Part shown: piece by piece, positions 1-10,185 of the stretch
Position numbering within the stretch: position 1 is the first letter of the stretch
Layout: each line of letters begins with the position of its first letter
Source of the DNA: Bacteroidota bacterium
GTDB lineage: Bacteria > Bacteroidota > Bacteroidia > UBA4408
Length of the DNA stretch: 64,000 nt
Assembly (NCBI GenBank): GCA_016721765.1
Contig: JADKHO010000001.1
Location: 1,662,001-1,726,000, forward strand
Reading direction: 5' to 3'
Translations under genes and position numbers: made by a program
Notes under the pieces: model-generated
Database searches by the model: none
Seen by the model: the letters and a program-made list of their open reading frames with translations, nothing else
What the model was told of the DNA's origin: nothing

Positions 1-1563
1 GTCAAAGTTGCCATAATAAGTGGCCCATAAAACCTGCCCTGTACTGTTAAATTTCACCAGAATAGCATCGAATGACCCTCCCGAACTACCTTGAAAGCCG
101 CCAATACCCATAAACATTGATCCAAAACAATATCCTGCCACATAGATATTTCCCAGCTTGTCTATTGAACAGCTGGTACCATATTCATCACCCCCATCGC
201 CAAAATAGGTAGCCCAGGTGCGCGTGCCGGAAGTTGTAAATTTGGCTAAAAAGGTGGTATAACCACCAGCGTTTATTGAATTAATTCCAACACCGGAAGA
301 GGCAATACCTGTATTACTTAAAGAGGTACCGGTGAAGTAAAAATTTCCAGTTGCATCAACGGCACAACCATATACTGCATCATCATCAGGACCACCGTAA
401 AAAGTTGACCAATTTCTTGTACCGTTCGGGTTAAATTTTGCAACGAACCCATCGTAAGCACCTCCACCAAAATTTGCTTGGAATCCGTTTGAGGAAATTC
501 CGGCAATGCTGTTAGTGATTCCACCGGCAAAAATATTTCCGGCTTTATCGCATGCGGTGGAAAGAATAAAATCATCATCTGCTGCACCAAAATAAGTGGC
601 CCACAACCTATTTCCAGCAGCATCAAACTTACTAATAAAACCGTCGTTTAAGCCTCCTTTAATAGTTTGAAATCCTCCTACGGATGCAATTCCTGTGCTG
701 CTTTCAGTTATGCCGGCAACAACAACATTCCCGGAAGTATCCACATTGCAAGAGTAAATTTTATCAATTGAAGATCCACCATAATAGCTACTCCACAAGA
801 GCACAGGATCAATAATTAGTGTTTGAGATTTGTCGTAGTTTTCAATATTAAAAGCAAGACAATTATTTTTCAAAGTAAAATGTGATTGAACTTTTTTATC
901 TGTTTCTGAAATAAAACAAACCGGTGCAGCTTCCAATACCTCTCCAAGTTTAGTACTGATGTTTGCCGATCCATTTAGCTCAAGCTTAACTTCTTTGGCA
1001 AATAGGTATTGCATTTTTATGCATGCGGGGTTGGCGCCGGGATGAACGATAAAATCATATTCCAACTGATTGTCTTTACTGTAAATTACCCAATCAATTC
1101 CAGGATAAATTTCTTCATATGTAATTTTTGTATAGGCATGAATTTCTGTTATTCCTTGCGGGCAATGAGCGAGATAGTAATTTTCATAATAATTAGTTTT
1201 CCCCTCTTTTTTAATTATTGCCTTTGAATTGGCACCAATCAATTTCATGTCCAATCGTGTAATTTCTCGCTTGGCATTTGATGCGGCAGTGATTGAAGCA
1301 GCAAGTTGATTGGGACCAATGGTGTTTTGAACTGATTCAATACTTTTTTCGAACTGATATTGAATTCCATCTGAACCAAAAAAAAGTTTTGTGTTCTTGT
1401 CCTTAGCAGTAAACTTAATTTCGGAATTTACTTTCCCTGAGAAATCGGCTACCTGTCCCTTGTTTTCAATAAATTGAAATGCTTGCTCTTCGTTTCGGGC
1501 AAATAATGAGTAAAATGGAAGAAGCAGTAAATAAAAAAATTTAGTCTTAAAAAAATTTTTCAT
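1..1563 (-). CDS. SBBP-repeat secreted protein, 3'-truncated by window edge
   Basis: This frame is open from an ATG at 1563 to the left edge (521 codons, no stop), so the C-terminus lies outside the window. A short hydrophobic N-terminal segment resembles a signal peptide. It is followed by an ENKGQV motif and a roughly 220-residue domain (DUF7948-like) with the motif YPGIDWVIY and ending at LIIDPVLLWSSYYGG. After that come SBBP-type beta-propeller repeats of about 55 residues, with GNRLWATYFG and VAGITES-like signatures, continuing to the edge. The domain order matches the N-terminal half of the 1581-5801 product, so the two are tandem paralogues. The gap is only 17 bases, on the same strand, which suggests one transcript. 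The role is inferred: a secreted or surface protein, probably with a T9SS tail. Its substrate or partner is unknown. Confidence 0.85.
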   Translation of the reverse strand, partial: MKNFFKTKFFYLLLLPFYSLFARNEEQAFQFIENKGQVADFSGKVNSEIKFTAKDKNTKLFFGSDGIQYQFEKSIESVQNTIGPNQLAASITAASNAKREITRLDMKLIGANSKAIIKKEGKTNYYENYYLAHCPQGITEIHAYTKITYEEIYPGIDWVIYSKDNQLEYDFIVHPGANPACIKMQYLFAKEVKLELNGSANISTKLGEVLEAAPVCFISETDKKVQSHFTLKNNCLAFNIENYDKSQTLIIDPVLLWSSYYGGSSIDKIYSCNVDTSGNVVVAGITESSTGIASVGGFQTIKGGLNDGFISKFDAAGNRLWATYFGAADDDFILSTACDKAGNIFAGGITNSIAGISSNGFQANFGGGAYDGFVAKFNPNGTRNWSTFYGGPDDDAVYGCAVDATGNFYFTGTSLSNTGIASSGVGINSINAGGYTTFLAKFTTSGTRTWATYFGDGGDEYGTSCSIDKLGNIYVAGYCFGSMFMGIGGFQGSSGGSFDAILVKFNSTGQVLWATYYGNFD

Positions 1564-1580
1564 CTGAAAGTTTTAAGTAT

Positions 1581-4500
1581 TTATCTGACGATAAGTTTTT
1601 GTGTTTCAATTTTTAAACTATTATTCAAATTAACTGAATAAATACCGGAAGTAAATGCCTCTAAATCTATTTGAATCGTTTTCTTACCTGAAACATTTTC
1701 AAATACTTGATTTAACTGGCATCTTCCTAATTTGTCATAAATATTTAAGGTGGTATTCGAACCGTTTCCAATAAATTCTATTTGTACAAACTTTTCAGCC
1801 GGGTTGGGCAAAAGTTTCATCGCTACATCCTGTTTTGGTGAACGTATTCCAACTCCAATATTTGCGCGGTTCTTAATGTTTGAACGGGTATTTACTAAAC
1901 CTGCCATTATGCGTTGTGATGGGTTGCAAGTATTGTTGTTTGGCCACACCAAATCTACTGCATACCTTGCATTTGGATAGCCGATAGCAGTATCGTTCCA
2001 AGTCGTAACCGACCAAGGAGTAGCTTTAACAGAATCCCACACACCTGTTCCATTGTTATCGCGCATAATACGATAATAGCGACCGGCATCTGAAATTCCC
2101 AAGTAAGGTTGCCAATCCCAACCTATGTATGTATTTGTTGGATCAAGCGCACCTTGCAATAGCATGGTTTGATGAATAGTGCCATTACTTATATCACTCG
2201 TGTTTCCGCAACTGTCAAGTGTTGCAATTTTATAGCGTTCCACTGTGCTTTCGGGACGCGCTGAGGAGTCGATATAGGAACTGTATAAAGCATTTGAAAT
2301 AGTATCGATAGCAACGAAGCCCTGCCCAGATTTTTCTCGATATACTATATAGCCTTTCACATATGGTTGTGCCGGCTTTTGCCAAAATACTTTTACAACT
2401 GTTTTGCCACCGTAAGCGGTATCAATAGATGCATAACATAAATCAGTAGCAATCGGATTCGGATTAATGGATGTGGGAGCACTTGTATCGCTACACACAC
2501 CATGATTGGTAATGATTAAAGCATAATCACCGCTATTACCGGCAGAATAATTTGTGTCAATTGCTCCGGCAATCACTGCGCCATTAAATAGCCATTGGTA
2601 CGAGTAATTTGCATTGGATAAAGAGGAAAGTTCAATTTGGTTACCCAAGCAGGTATAAGGAATTCCATTGTAAGAAATTTGTGCATTGGGGTATGGATAA
2701 ACATCCACATGAAGGGTATTACTCGTACTATCACAATTATTAGTATTCAGTTCTTTTACAAAATAATTGCCAGTGGTTACTACTGCAAAAGTTCTCAAAG
2801 TTGCACCTGAAATAAGCGTGTCGTTACGGAACCATTGATAACTCACGCCCGGAGAATTATTGGCACTAAGCACCACATTTTGACCTATGCATATTGCGGT
2901 GTTTCCAATCGCAGCGATATGTGCCGGCGGTTTAATTAATCCGGTTACAATAAATCCAGCACTAGTGGTGCTACATCCTGCACCATTGGTAACTTTAACA
3001 CTATATGTTCCGCTTTCAGAAGCTTCTAATGTATCGCTTGTTCTGCCATTTAAAAGCAAATTGTTTTTATACCATAGATACGTTAATCCTGCGCCCGTAT
3101 TGGCACTCAGAACTAATTTGTTTCCAAGGCAAAAGAGCTGACCGGGACTTGAGATAGTCGCGGCGGGTATTCCTTGAACAATAACATTTATGCTGTTACT
3201 CGTTGAATCGCATCCTGTAACACTGGTTGTGATAACGCGATAAGCACCTGCCGAATCAGCAGCAAAACTAATGGAGTTAGCACCAGCAATATTTACCCAA
3301 GCACTATTTTTAAATTGCTGCCACTGACGAAACACAATATTTGTATTAGATGGAGATTTTAATACAACCGAATTGCCATCACAAATGGTGGTGGAGGTTA
3401 AAGGATAAATATGTGCATTGGGCAATGAGCCTATTGCACCAACGGTTTGACTTGTGGATGCGATGGGAGGATTAGCGGGTAAATTTGTAACTACTTTAAT
3501 TGTATTTCCCGAAAATGCAGCTCCGGTAGCAATTGGTATATACCCGTGAATTGTGCCACTTCCATTTGATTTTGTGCCAAGAATTACAGGGTTAGTAGTA
3601 GAAAAATTAGTATACAGTTCAGCCCTGAAAATAGTATTGGCCGGAAAGTTTCCAATTGTTGAGAAAGAAACCATCACACTATCTCCCGGACATAATGAGG
3701 AATTGGATATTGCATTTGTGATAATGGCTCTATCGTTGATGCGCGCAATTAATCCATCGACGCCGCCGGAGTAAGAGCTCGATGAATTGTATGCAATTCC
3801 AAAAGCGCTGTTTGTGCTTCCACCGGCAATAATATTGTTGCTTGAGAAGGCGAGTGAATTAAAAACTTCGTTCCCTTGCGATGTTCCAAGAGGTGACGAC
3901 CAAAAGAATTGCCCACTTGTATTGAACTCAACAATAAGTGCATCAATATCGTTATTGTTATGATTGGCAGCTACGAATTTAATTCCGTCAATATCCATGA
4001 AAGGGCTGTTGCTATAGCCACCAAGTATAATTAGATTGTTGTTATTGATTGCAATGGATGTGGCAATATCACTTAAGAATCCGCCATAATAGGTAGCCCA
4101 TATACGATTACCTAATGAGTCGAATTTAACCAGAAAAAAATCTTCTAATCCGTTAATACTGTTATCGTATGCTCCGGGAGTATTTAAACCGCCTGAAGTT
4201 GAATTTCCAAGCAGATATACATATCCGGAAGTATCAACAGCACAGTAAGAACCATTAGTGCCTGAACCTGTTTTTTCACTGGCATTTCCTCCATAATAAC
4301 TCGCCCAATTAAGTGCTAAATTAGCATCAAATCGTGCAATAAAATCATCATCTGTACCGCCCAATGTTGCATCAAAGGCACCAGCTGTTGCAATGCCGGA
4401 GCTGCTTTCGGTATTTCCGGATAGAAAATAAGTATTGTTTTTTCCTAAACTTAAGGTATTTGAATTTTCATTTGCAGTTCCACCGAGATAAGTAAATCCC

Positions 4501-5801
4501 GTATTTGCAATATTTCCTCCGGTAATATCCAGTTTTGCAATAAAAGCGTCCGTTCCTCCTTGATGAAAATTAGTTGCATTAAAGCCTATGGAACTTGAAC
4601 TTGCACCACTAATAATTAATTTTGTATAATCATTAGGAGCACCAATTTGCTTTACATCGCTAATATAATCATCACTATTTCCACCAAAATAAGAGCTAAA
4701 TTGTAGAGTCCCATTCTCTAAAAAAACTGCCACAAAACCATCCGATGTCCCATTTAAATTCGCGTAAGAAACTAATCCAGCTTGTGCGATTCCGGAAAAA
4801 CTAGTTGTTTGTCCAACCATTACAGCTTTAGAAGTAGCTCCATCCGAAACAAACAAGCCGGATAATGCTTCATCGGAGCCACTACCTCCAAAATAGGTTG
4901 AATAAGTGATCGTTCCACTGTTATCAAAATAGCTGTAAAATGCATCCATAACACCACCAAAAATGGTTTGAAACCCTCCATTTGTGGCTATTCCAAAGGT
5001 GCTTAAAGTGGAACCAAAAGCCATGTTGTCAGTAACTTTATTCACTGATTCGGCAAGATTTCCACCGGCATAACGACTCCAAACCAAGGTGGGGTCAATT
5101 ACCAAGGATTGTGTTTTATCATAGTCGCCCAGTTCAAAGGAAAGTGTATTATGTTGTAAAACAAAATTTGAACGCACAGCATCATTGCTTGAAGCTGAAA
5201 AGGAATGCGGTTTGCCTTCAATTAATTTACCTAGGCGTGAAGTTATGGCTAATTCTCCATTAGCTGTTAATTCAATTTTATCGGCATAGGAATAATTGAT
5301 TTTAATAACATTGGGATTTCCTCCAGGATGCACAATGAAATCATATTCCAAAACACCTTCTTTGGTATAGATTACCCAATCGATTTTAGGATAAATATTT
5401 TTAAAAGTAAGTTTTCCATACCCATGCACATTCAGTGCTGCATTGCCTGCTAAATAATAATTTTCGAAGTATTCACTTTTTTGCCCTTTAACTACTTCTG
5501 ACGGAATGGATGCTCCTACAAGTTTCATGTCAATGCGATGCAAATCTATTGATTGAGCTGTTTTAGCATTCATAAATTGGTAGTAAATACCGTCGTTGGC
5601 AATAAACAATTTAGTGCCATTTGCGCAATAAGTGAATTTTATATCACTCCGTTTTTTTTCGGAAACATCCATAACTTGGCCTTTATTCTCCATAAAAAGT
5701 GTAGGTTTTTCGGTTGCTCCTTTGGATTGTTTGCTGTAAAACAGGCAACAAATAAGGGTGAGAAGAAGAAGATTACTTTTAGCTAGGTAGATTTTTTTCA
5801 T
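1581..5801 (-). CDS. SBBP-repeat/Ig-like T9SS-secreted surface protein (1406 aa)
   Basis: The protein has a signal peptide (about residues 1-28), then MENKGQV opening a DUF7948-like domain that ends near residue 240 at LVIDPTLVWSRYAGG. SBBP beta-propeller repeats follow (about 240-700), with recurring WASYYGG / DAFIAKLD signatures. Next come several Ig-like/PKD-like units (about 720-1130) with paired cysteines and QWL/LWYKNN motifs, and a fibronectin-III-like stretch (about 1150-1300). The last 80 residues start at LLPNPAEKF and end QKLIVR, a T9SS type A sorting domain. It is therefore expected to cross the outer membrane by T9SS and stay attached or be released. No catalytic residues were seen. 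It precedes its shorter paralogue by 17 bases and is divergent from the 5928 gene. The frame is intact over 4.2 kb. Confidence 0.88.
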   Translation of the reverse strand: MKKIYLAKSNLLLLTLICCLFYSKQSKGATEKPTLFMENKGQVMDVSEKKRSDIKFTYCANGTKLFIANDGIYYQFMNAKTAQSIDLHRIDMKLVGASIPSEVVKGQKSEYFENYYLAGNAALNVHGYGKLTFKNIYPKIDWVIYTKEGVLEYDFIVHPGGNPNVIKINYSYADKIELTANGELAITSRLGKLIEGKPHSFSASSNDAVRSNFVLQHNTLSFELGDYDKTQSLVIDPTLVWSRYAGGNLAESVNKVTDNMAFGSTLSTFGIATNGGFQTIFGGVMDAFYSYFDNSGTITYSTYFGGSGSDEALSGLFVSDGATSKAVMVGQTTSFSGIAQAGLVSYANLNGTSDGFVAVFLENGTLQFSSYFGGNSDDYISDVKQIGAPNDYTKLIISGASSSSIGFNATNFHQGGTDAFIAKLDITGGNIANTGFTYLGGTANENSNTLSLGKNNTYFLSGNTESSSGIATAGAFDATLGGTDDDFIARFDANLALNWASYYGGNASEKTGSGTNGSYCAVDTSGYVYLLGNSTSGGLNTPGAYDNSINGLEDFFLVKFDSLGNRIWATYYGGFLSDIATSIAINNNNLIILGGYSNSPFMDIDGIKFVAANHNNNDIDALIVEFNTSGQFFWSSPLGTSQGNEVFNSLAFSSNNIIAGGSTNSAFGIAYNSSSSYSGGVDGLIARINDRAIITNAISNSSLCPGDSVMVSFSTIGNFPANTIFRAELYTNFSTTNPVILGTKSNGSGTIHGYIPIATGAAFSGNTIKVVTNLPANPPIASTSQTVGAIGSLPNAHIYPLTSTTICDGNSVVLKSPSNTNIVFRQWQQFKNSAWVNIAGANSISFAADSAGAYRVITTSVTGCDSTSNSINVIVQGIPAATISSPGQLFCLGNKLVLSANTGAGLTYLWYKNNLLLNGRTSDTLEASESGTYSVKVTNGAGCSTTSAGFIVTGLIKPPAHIAAIGNTAICIGQNVVLSANNSPGVSYQWFRNDTLISGATLRTFAVVTTGNYFVKELNTNNCDSTSNTLHVDVYPYPNAQISYNGIPYTCLGNQIELSSLSNANYSYQWLFNGAVIAGAIDTNYSAGNSGDYALIITNHGVCSDTSAPTSINPNPIATDLCYASIDTAYGGKTVVKVFWQKPAQPYVKGYIVYREKSGQGFVAIDTISNALYSSYIDSSARPESTVERYKIATLDSCGNTSDISNGTIHQTMLLQGALDPTNTYIGWDWQPYLGISDAGRYYRIMRDNNGTGVWDSVKATPWSVTTWNDTAIGYPNARYAVDLVWPNNNTCNPSQRIMAGLVNTRSNIKNRANIGVGIRSPKQDVAMKLLPNPAEKFVQIEFIGNGSNTTLNIYDKLGRCQLNQVFENVSGKKTIQIDLEAFTSGIYSVNLNNSLKIETQKLIVR

Positions 5802-5927
5802 CGAAATAATTTTTATACTAAACTACAAAAAAAGTGGTATTGGTAAGGTTTATTCATAATAATTTTTATTTTTACTTCAATTTAAATTAAAGGTTACCCC
5901 AAGTTTTAAACAATTAAACCAAACCTT

Positions 5928-8900
5928 ATGAAAAAGAATCTACTCATTTTTTTGATTTTGCTGGGCTCGATGCCCATTACACACGCAGCAGTTATTACCA
6001 TAACCTATGATGCCACTCAGGGAGTATCAGGCTTGGCAGGTGCATCACAAGTATATCTGCATTCAGGTGGAAATGATGTTACCGGTACTCTTGATGGATC
6101 TTGTTGGAAATATGTAGTTGGAAATTGGGGTCAGCAGGACGGAATTGGTAAGATGCAAAGTTTAGGAAACAACCGTTGGAGTATTAGTATCGATCCAAAA
6201 GCTTATTATAGTCAGGCAACTAATGGTCCTGTACTTGGTGCATCAATTAAGCGCATTGGTTTAGTTTTCCGAAATGAAACGGGAACCTTAGAAGGAAAGG
6301 ATGTGAATAATTCCGATATTTTTATTGACTTGTCGGGTGCGAGTCCCACTGCACATAACAGTGATGGAAGCATTTTTGGTGGAGTTACCGTTACCAATGC
6401 AACTAACTTTTTTTCTGCAACTTCAACAGTTGCCCGTTATTTAGTAGTTGGACATGTGAACGACACCTTGAAAGTAATTGATTCATCCAATTTTGCAAAT
6501 ATAAGCGCAGTGAAAATGATAGCAGATTCAGCAATTATTGGTGCAACAGGTTTTACACGTCATCCGTCAAACGGAAAGTATTATGTTATCCTTCGATTTC
6601 AAACATTGGAAAATCGTGTGTTAGCAACAGTTGACCCTAATTCAGGCGCAGTAAGTGTTATCGGAAATTTAAATGATCGGTTTGCCAATATTGTTTTTCT
6701 TCCTTCTGGTAGAATGTTTGGTGTAACAGGTGAAGGTGCCTTTTCGCCTGAATCATTGTTTGAGATTGATATCACTTCCGGAGCAACAACATTTATTCGC
6801 GCACTTGGTAATGGCAGTGGCGGTGAATCTATAGGTTATTGTCCTTTGAATGGAAGAATATACCATCGTTCCGGAATAGGAACCCAAGTATTTGAATATA
6901 TAGATACAGTTAATTTTGATGTATTCCCGGTTTCTCAAGCAAGTAATGGACTTGATGGGGAAACTTTTAGCATGCTATTTATTGGAGGTAAGAACTTTAT
7001 TGCATCCAGTTATAAAAACAGTACAAACTATGCTTATTATGTGGATACTAACGGAGTTTTTACTTTAAAGCAAATAATTGGGCAGGCCTTCAAAGGGATG
7101 GAATTTTTAAGCTGCACTCGGAACATTATTGGTAACTTAAGTTTTTGTGCCGGCAGTTCTACTGTGTTAAGTGCTACTCCCGGTGCTTCTTCTTACCAAT
7201 GGTATAAGGATGGTGTTTTATTGCCTGGACAAACAAATACAAGTATTACAGTTACAAGTCCCGGAAATTACAACTGCATGTTTAGTGATTTATGTGGAAC
7301 AGATTCTTTGCCTGCTTCATTAACCGTTCAAGAAAAAGCATTGCCTTCAGTAGTAATCTCCGGGGCCAATTCATTTTGTTCAGGTTCCAGTATTGTATTA
7401 ACTGGCAGTGGCGGAGGTACCAGTCAATGGTATAAAAACGGGGTTGCGATAGTTGGTCAAACAACTTCTACCATAACAGTTAGTTCTCCCGGTCTTTATA
7501 ATATGACTAAAACAAATACTAATGGTTGCTCTGATTCTGCTGCAGTAGGTAAGCTTGTTGTTGTGAATCCTAAACCGGCTTTAACGGTAACTGCTGCTCG
7601 AAATTTAAAATGCAATAACGATAATTCGGGAAGTATTGATGTGGATATAACAAGCGGAACTGCACCATACAGTTATGCATGGTCAAACTCATCCACCGCA
7701 ACTTCATTAAGTAATCTTGCAGCAGGTACTTATCAACTCATCTTAACGGATTCGAAAACCTGCAAAGACACAATTAGTGCAACCATCATTGAACCCTTAG
7801 CACTTTCACTTTCTATATCGAGCTTAGATGTAAAGTGTTTTGGAGAGTCAAATGGTAGCGCAATTGCAACTGCATCAGGAGGTTCAGGTAGTTATACTTA
7901 TCTTTGGTCTAATGCAAGTTCGAGTGCAAGTAATTCCAATTTAGGTTCAGGAATCTATTCACTTATCGTTACGGATGATAGTTTATGTACCCTCTTCGAT
8001 GAAACAGTTATTAATGAACCTTCAATATTAAACGGCAATTTGGTAACATCGGATGTTACGTGCAATGGTAGTAACGACGGTACTGCAACTGCAAACACTT
8101 TTGGTGGTACCCCACCTTATGCATACGCTTGGTCATCGGGTGGAGGTACTAACTCTTTTCATGCAAATTTAAGTCCAGGTAGCTATCTATTAACAGTTTC
8201 GGATGCAGCGCTTTGTACTTATTCCAGCCCATTTGCTATTGCGGAGCCTAATGCCATAAGTATTTCTTTTGTGCATACAGATGTAACTTGTAATGGTGGA
8301 GCCGATGGTTCTGCTGCGGCAATTACGACGGGCGGTACCGGTGCTTTATCCTATGTTTGGTCAAATGGAGCTGGTACTTCATTTTCAATTTTTAACCTTA
8401 GTGCTTCAACCTATTCGGTTACCGTTACCGATGCGAATTTGTGCACTAAAGTAGATTCTGTAACCGTATCAGAACCGCCCGCTCTAACTGCGCAAATAAA
8501 TCAAACAAATGTAAGTTGTAATGGTTTGGCTGATGGTTTTATTACAGCAATTGCTTCCGGTGGTGTTGGGTCTTATATTTTTTCTTGGTCTAACGGTGAT
8601 TTGACCCCAAGCACATTAAACCTGCAGGCAGGTACATACGATTTATATTTAAGCGATACGAACTCCTGCAGCTACACAACCGCTGTCACAATAATTCAGC
8701 CCCTTGCGTTACAGCTGGATACAGTTGTAACCAGTGCAAACAGCGGATTAAATAATGGAACAATAAATATAAGTGTAAGCGGTGGTGTTTCTCCTTATGC
8801 CTATAGCTGGAGCAATGGTGCTGTGAGTGAAGATGTTTCTAATCTTGCGCCAGGAGTTTATGGGGTTGTTGTCACAGATGCAAATGGATGTACGATAAGC

Positions 8901-9179
8901 AATACGAATATTGCACTTTTCGGAGTTGGAGTGAATTCAATTCAAGCAAATTTTAGTGTTGAAGTATTCCCGAATCCAAGTAAAGGCGCATTCAAAATAG
9001 TTTCACCTGAAAAAACGCATGTGCTTATTTTTAATTCAATGAATCAATTGGTTGCAGGTATTGAATTAGAAAAAAATAAAGTAACTGAATTTAACGAACA
9101 ACTTCAACCAGGAGTATATTATTTAAGAGGCACTGCCGAGCATAGTAGCATCAATAAAAAAATAGTAATTACACGTTAA
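5928..9179 (+). CDS. SprB-repeat T9SS-secreted adhesin-like protein (1083 aa)
   Basis: A signal peptide (MKKNLLIFLILLGSMPITHA) is followed by a beta-rich N-terminal domain (about 21-140, with ITYDATQG). A middle region (about 165-390) looks like a propeller of YncE/PQQ type (VVGHVNDTLKVID, LPSGRMFGVTGEG). Two Ig-like units (about 395-550) carry YQWYKDG and SQWYKNG. Six SprB-type repeats of about 75 residues follow, starting near 558, 636, 710, 786, 861 and 932, with the pattern (V/L)xCNGxxDGxA...YxWSNG...LxxGxYxxxVTDxxxC. A T9SS type A tail begins at VFPNPSKG (about 1012). SprB repeats are known from the Flavobacterium gliding adhesin, so surface adhesion is the likely role; this protein is far shorter than SprB. 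A strong terminator lies directly downstream. Confidence 0.88.
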   Translation: MKKNLLIFLILLGSMPITHAAVITITYDATQGVSGLAGASQVYLHSGGNDVTGTLDGSCWKYVVGNWGQQDGIGKMQSLGNNRWSISIDPKAYYSQATNGPVLGASIKRIGLVFRNETGTLEGKDVNNSDIFIDLSGASPTAHNSDGSIFGGVTVTNATNFFSATSTVARYLVVGHVNDTLKVIDSSNFANISAVKMIADSAIIGATGFTRHPSNGKYYVILRFQTLENRVLATVDPNSGAVSVIGNLNDRFANIVFLPSGRMFGVTGEGAFSPESLFEIDITSGATTFIRALGNGSGGESIGYCPLNGRIYHRSGIGTQVFEYIDTVNFDVFPVSQASNGLDGETFSMLFIGGKNFIASSYKNSTNYAYYVDTNGVFTLKQIIGQAFKGMEFLSCTRNIIGNLSFCAGSSTVLSATPGASSYQWYKDGVLLPGQTNTSITVTSPGNYNCMFSDLCGTDSLPASLTVQEKALPSVVISGANSFCSGSSIVLTGSGGGTSQWYKNGVAIVGQTTSTITVSSPGLYNMTKTNTNGCSDSAAVGKLVVVNPKPALTVTAARNLKCNNDNSGSIDVDITSGTAPYSYAWSNSSTATSLSNLAAGTYQLILTDSKTCKDTISATIIEPLALSLSISSLDVKCFGESNGSAIATASGGSGSYTYLWSNASSSASNSNLGSGIYSLIVTDDSLCTLFDETVINEPSILNGNLVTSDVTCNGSNDGTATANTFGGTPPYAYAWSSGGGTNSFHANLSPGSYLLTVSDAALCTYSSPFAIAEPNAISISFVHTDVTCNGGADGSAAAITTGGTGALSYVWSNGAGTSFSIFNLSASTYSVTVTDANLCTKVDSVTVSEPPALTAQINQTNVSCNGLADGFITAIASGGVGSYIFSWSNGDLTPSTLNLQAGTYDLYLSDTNSCSYTTAVTIIQPLALQLDTVVTSANSGLNNGTINISVSGGVSPYAYSWSNGAVSEDVSNLAPGVYGVVVTDANGCTISNTNIALFGVGVNSIQANFSVEVFPNPSKGAFKIVSPEKTHVLIFNSMNQLVAGIELEKNKVTEFNEQLQPGVYYLRGTAEHSSINKKIVITR

Positions 9180-9204
9180 AATAAAGTATTTAAAACGTTA
9201 AAAG

Positions 9205-9243
9205 GGGAGTGTAGAAAATTAAATACACTCCCTTTTTATTTTT
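9205..9243 (+). terminator. Rho-independent terminator after the SprB-repeat gene
   Basis: A perfect 9-bp stem, GGGAGTGTA (9205-9213) with TACACTCCC (9224-9232), encloses a 10-base A/T-rich loop and is followed by TTTTTATTTTT. It lies 25 bases after the stop at 9179 and separates that gene from the ABC operon. Confidence 0.88.
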
Positions 9244-9244
9244 G
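9237..9244 (+). promoter_or_regulatory. Putative -7 box (TATTTTTG) of the ABC/M1 operon
   Basis: TATTTTTG fits the Bacteroidota -7 consensus TAnnTTTG and lies about 54 bases before the ATG at 9298. It overlaps the T-tract of the preceding terminator. No clear TTG -33 element was seen, so support is moderate. Confidence 0.45.
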
Positions 9245-9297
9245 CCAGTAACTAATTAAGGTATTCATCCGTCACAATAAAAACTAAATCTCAGCAC

Positions 9298-10164
9298 ATG
9301 CAACTGACAATTAAAAATCTTTCAAAAACATACCCTAATGGAACACAAGCATTAAAAAATGTTTCGCTCGAAATTCCAACCGGTTTATTTGGTTTACTTG
9401 GCCCAAATGGTGCTGGAAAATCATCGCTCATGCGCACCATTGCAACCTTGCAGGATGCAGATACAGGAACCATTTTTTTAGATGATTTGAATGTGTTAGA
9501 AAACAAAGATGAAATGCGAAAACACTTGGGTTATTTGCCGCAGGAGTTTGGTGTGTACCCCAATATTTCTGCCGAAAGTTTGCTGGATCATTTGGCTTTA
9601 TTGAAAGGAATTACAAAAAAATCAGAACGTTCAGAATTGGTAAAAGCCTTGCTCTCGCAAACTAACTTATATGATGTGCGAAAGAAAAATGTGGGTGGAT
9701 ATTCCGGCGGGATGAAGCAGCGATTTGGTATTGCTCAGGCTCTTATAGGAAGCCCAAAAGTAATTATCGTGGATGAACCAACAGCAGGTCTTGACCCAGC
9801 GGAGCGAAACCGTTTTTTAAATTTATTGAGTGAGATAAGTGAGCAAGTTGTAATTATTTTTTCTACCCATATCGTGGATGATGTAAAGGAGCTATGCCAC
9901 AATATGGCCATCATCAATAAGGGCGAAGTAATAAGCAAAGGAAATCCCGAAACCGCAATTAAGGAACTTAAAAATACTATCTGGAAAAAAATTATCCGTA
10001 AGGAAGAATTAGAAGAAAATGTAGCACAGTATAAAGTAATATCCAACAAACTTACCGCCGGAAAAGTGGAAATTCACATTCTTAACAATGCCGCTCCGGG
10101 CAATGGTTTCGAGCTATGCGAACCGCAATTGGAGGATGTGTATTTTTCGAAAATTAACGGGTAA
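9298..10164 (+). CDS. ABC transporter ATP-binding protein
   Basis: This is a complete ABC nucleotide-binding subunit of 288 aa. It has Walker A GPNGAGKSS (near residues 36-44), the signature YSGGMKQR, Walker B VIIVDEPTAGLDP, and the switch histidine in FSTHIVDD. The C-terminal extension of about 70 residues is typical of ATPases that pair with ABC-2 type permeases. The next gene, 21 bases downstream, is such a permease fused to an M1 peptidase, so the two very likely form one cytoplasmic-membrane transporter. The start at 9298 keeps the normal N-terminal strand (MQLTIKNLSKTYPNG). Substrate and direction cannot be read from sequence; export is typical for this type. Confidence 0.92.
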   Translation: MQLTIKNLSKTYPNGTQALKNVSLEIPTGLFGLLGPNGAGKSSLMRTIATLQDADTGTIFLDDLNVLENKDEMRKHLGYLPQEFGVYPNISAESLLDHLALLKGITKKSERSELVKALLSQTNLYDVRKKNVGGYSGGMKQRFGIAQALIGSPKVIIVDEPTAGLDPAERNRFLNLLSEISEQVVIIFSTHIVDDVKELCHNMAIINKGEVISKGNPETAIKELKNTIWKKIIRKEELEENVAQYKVISNKLTAGKVEIHILNNAAPGNGFELCEPQLEDVYFSKING

Positions 10165-10185
10165 TTCATTTTAAAACCAGCTACT

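Noticed and set aside
1009..1227. Plus-strand ORF of 72 aa antisense to the partial SBBP gene
   Set aside because: It is a shadow of the minus-strand coding frame, which shows clear family motifs.
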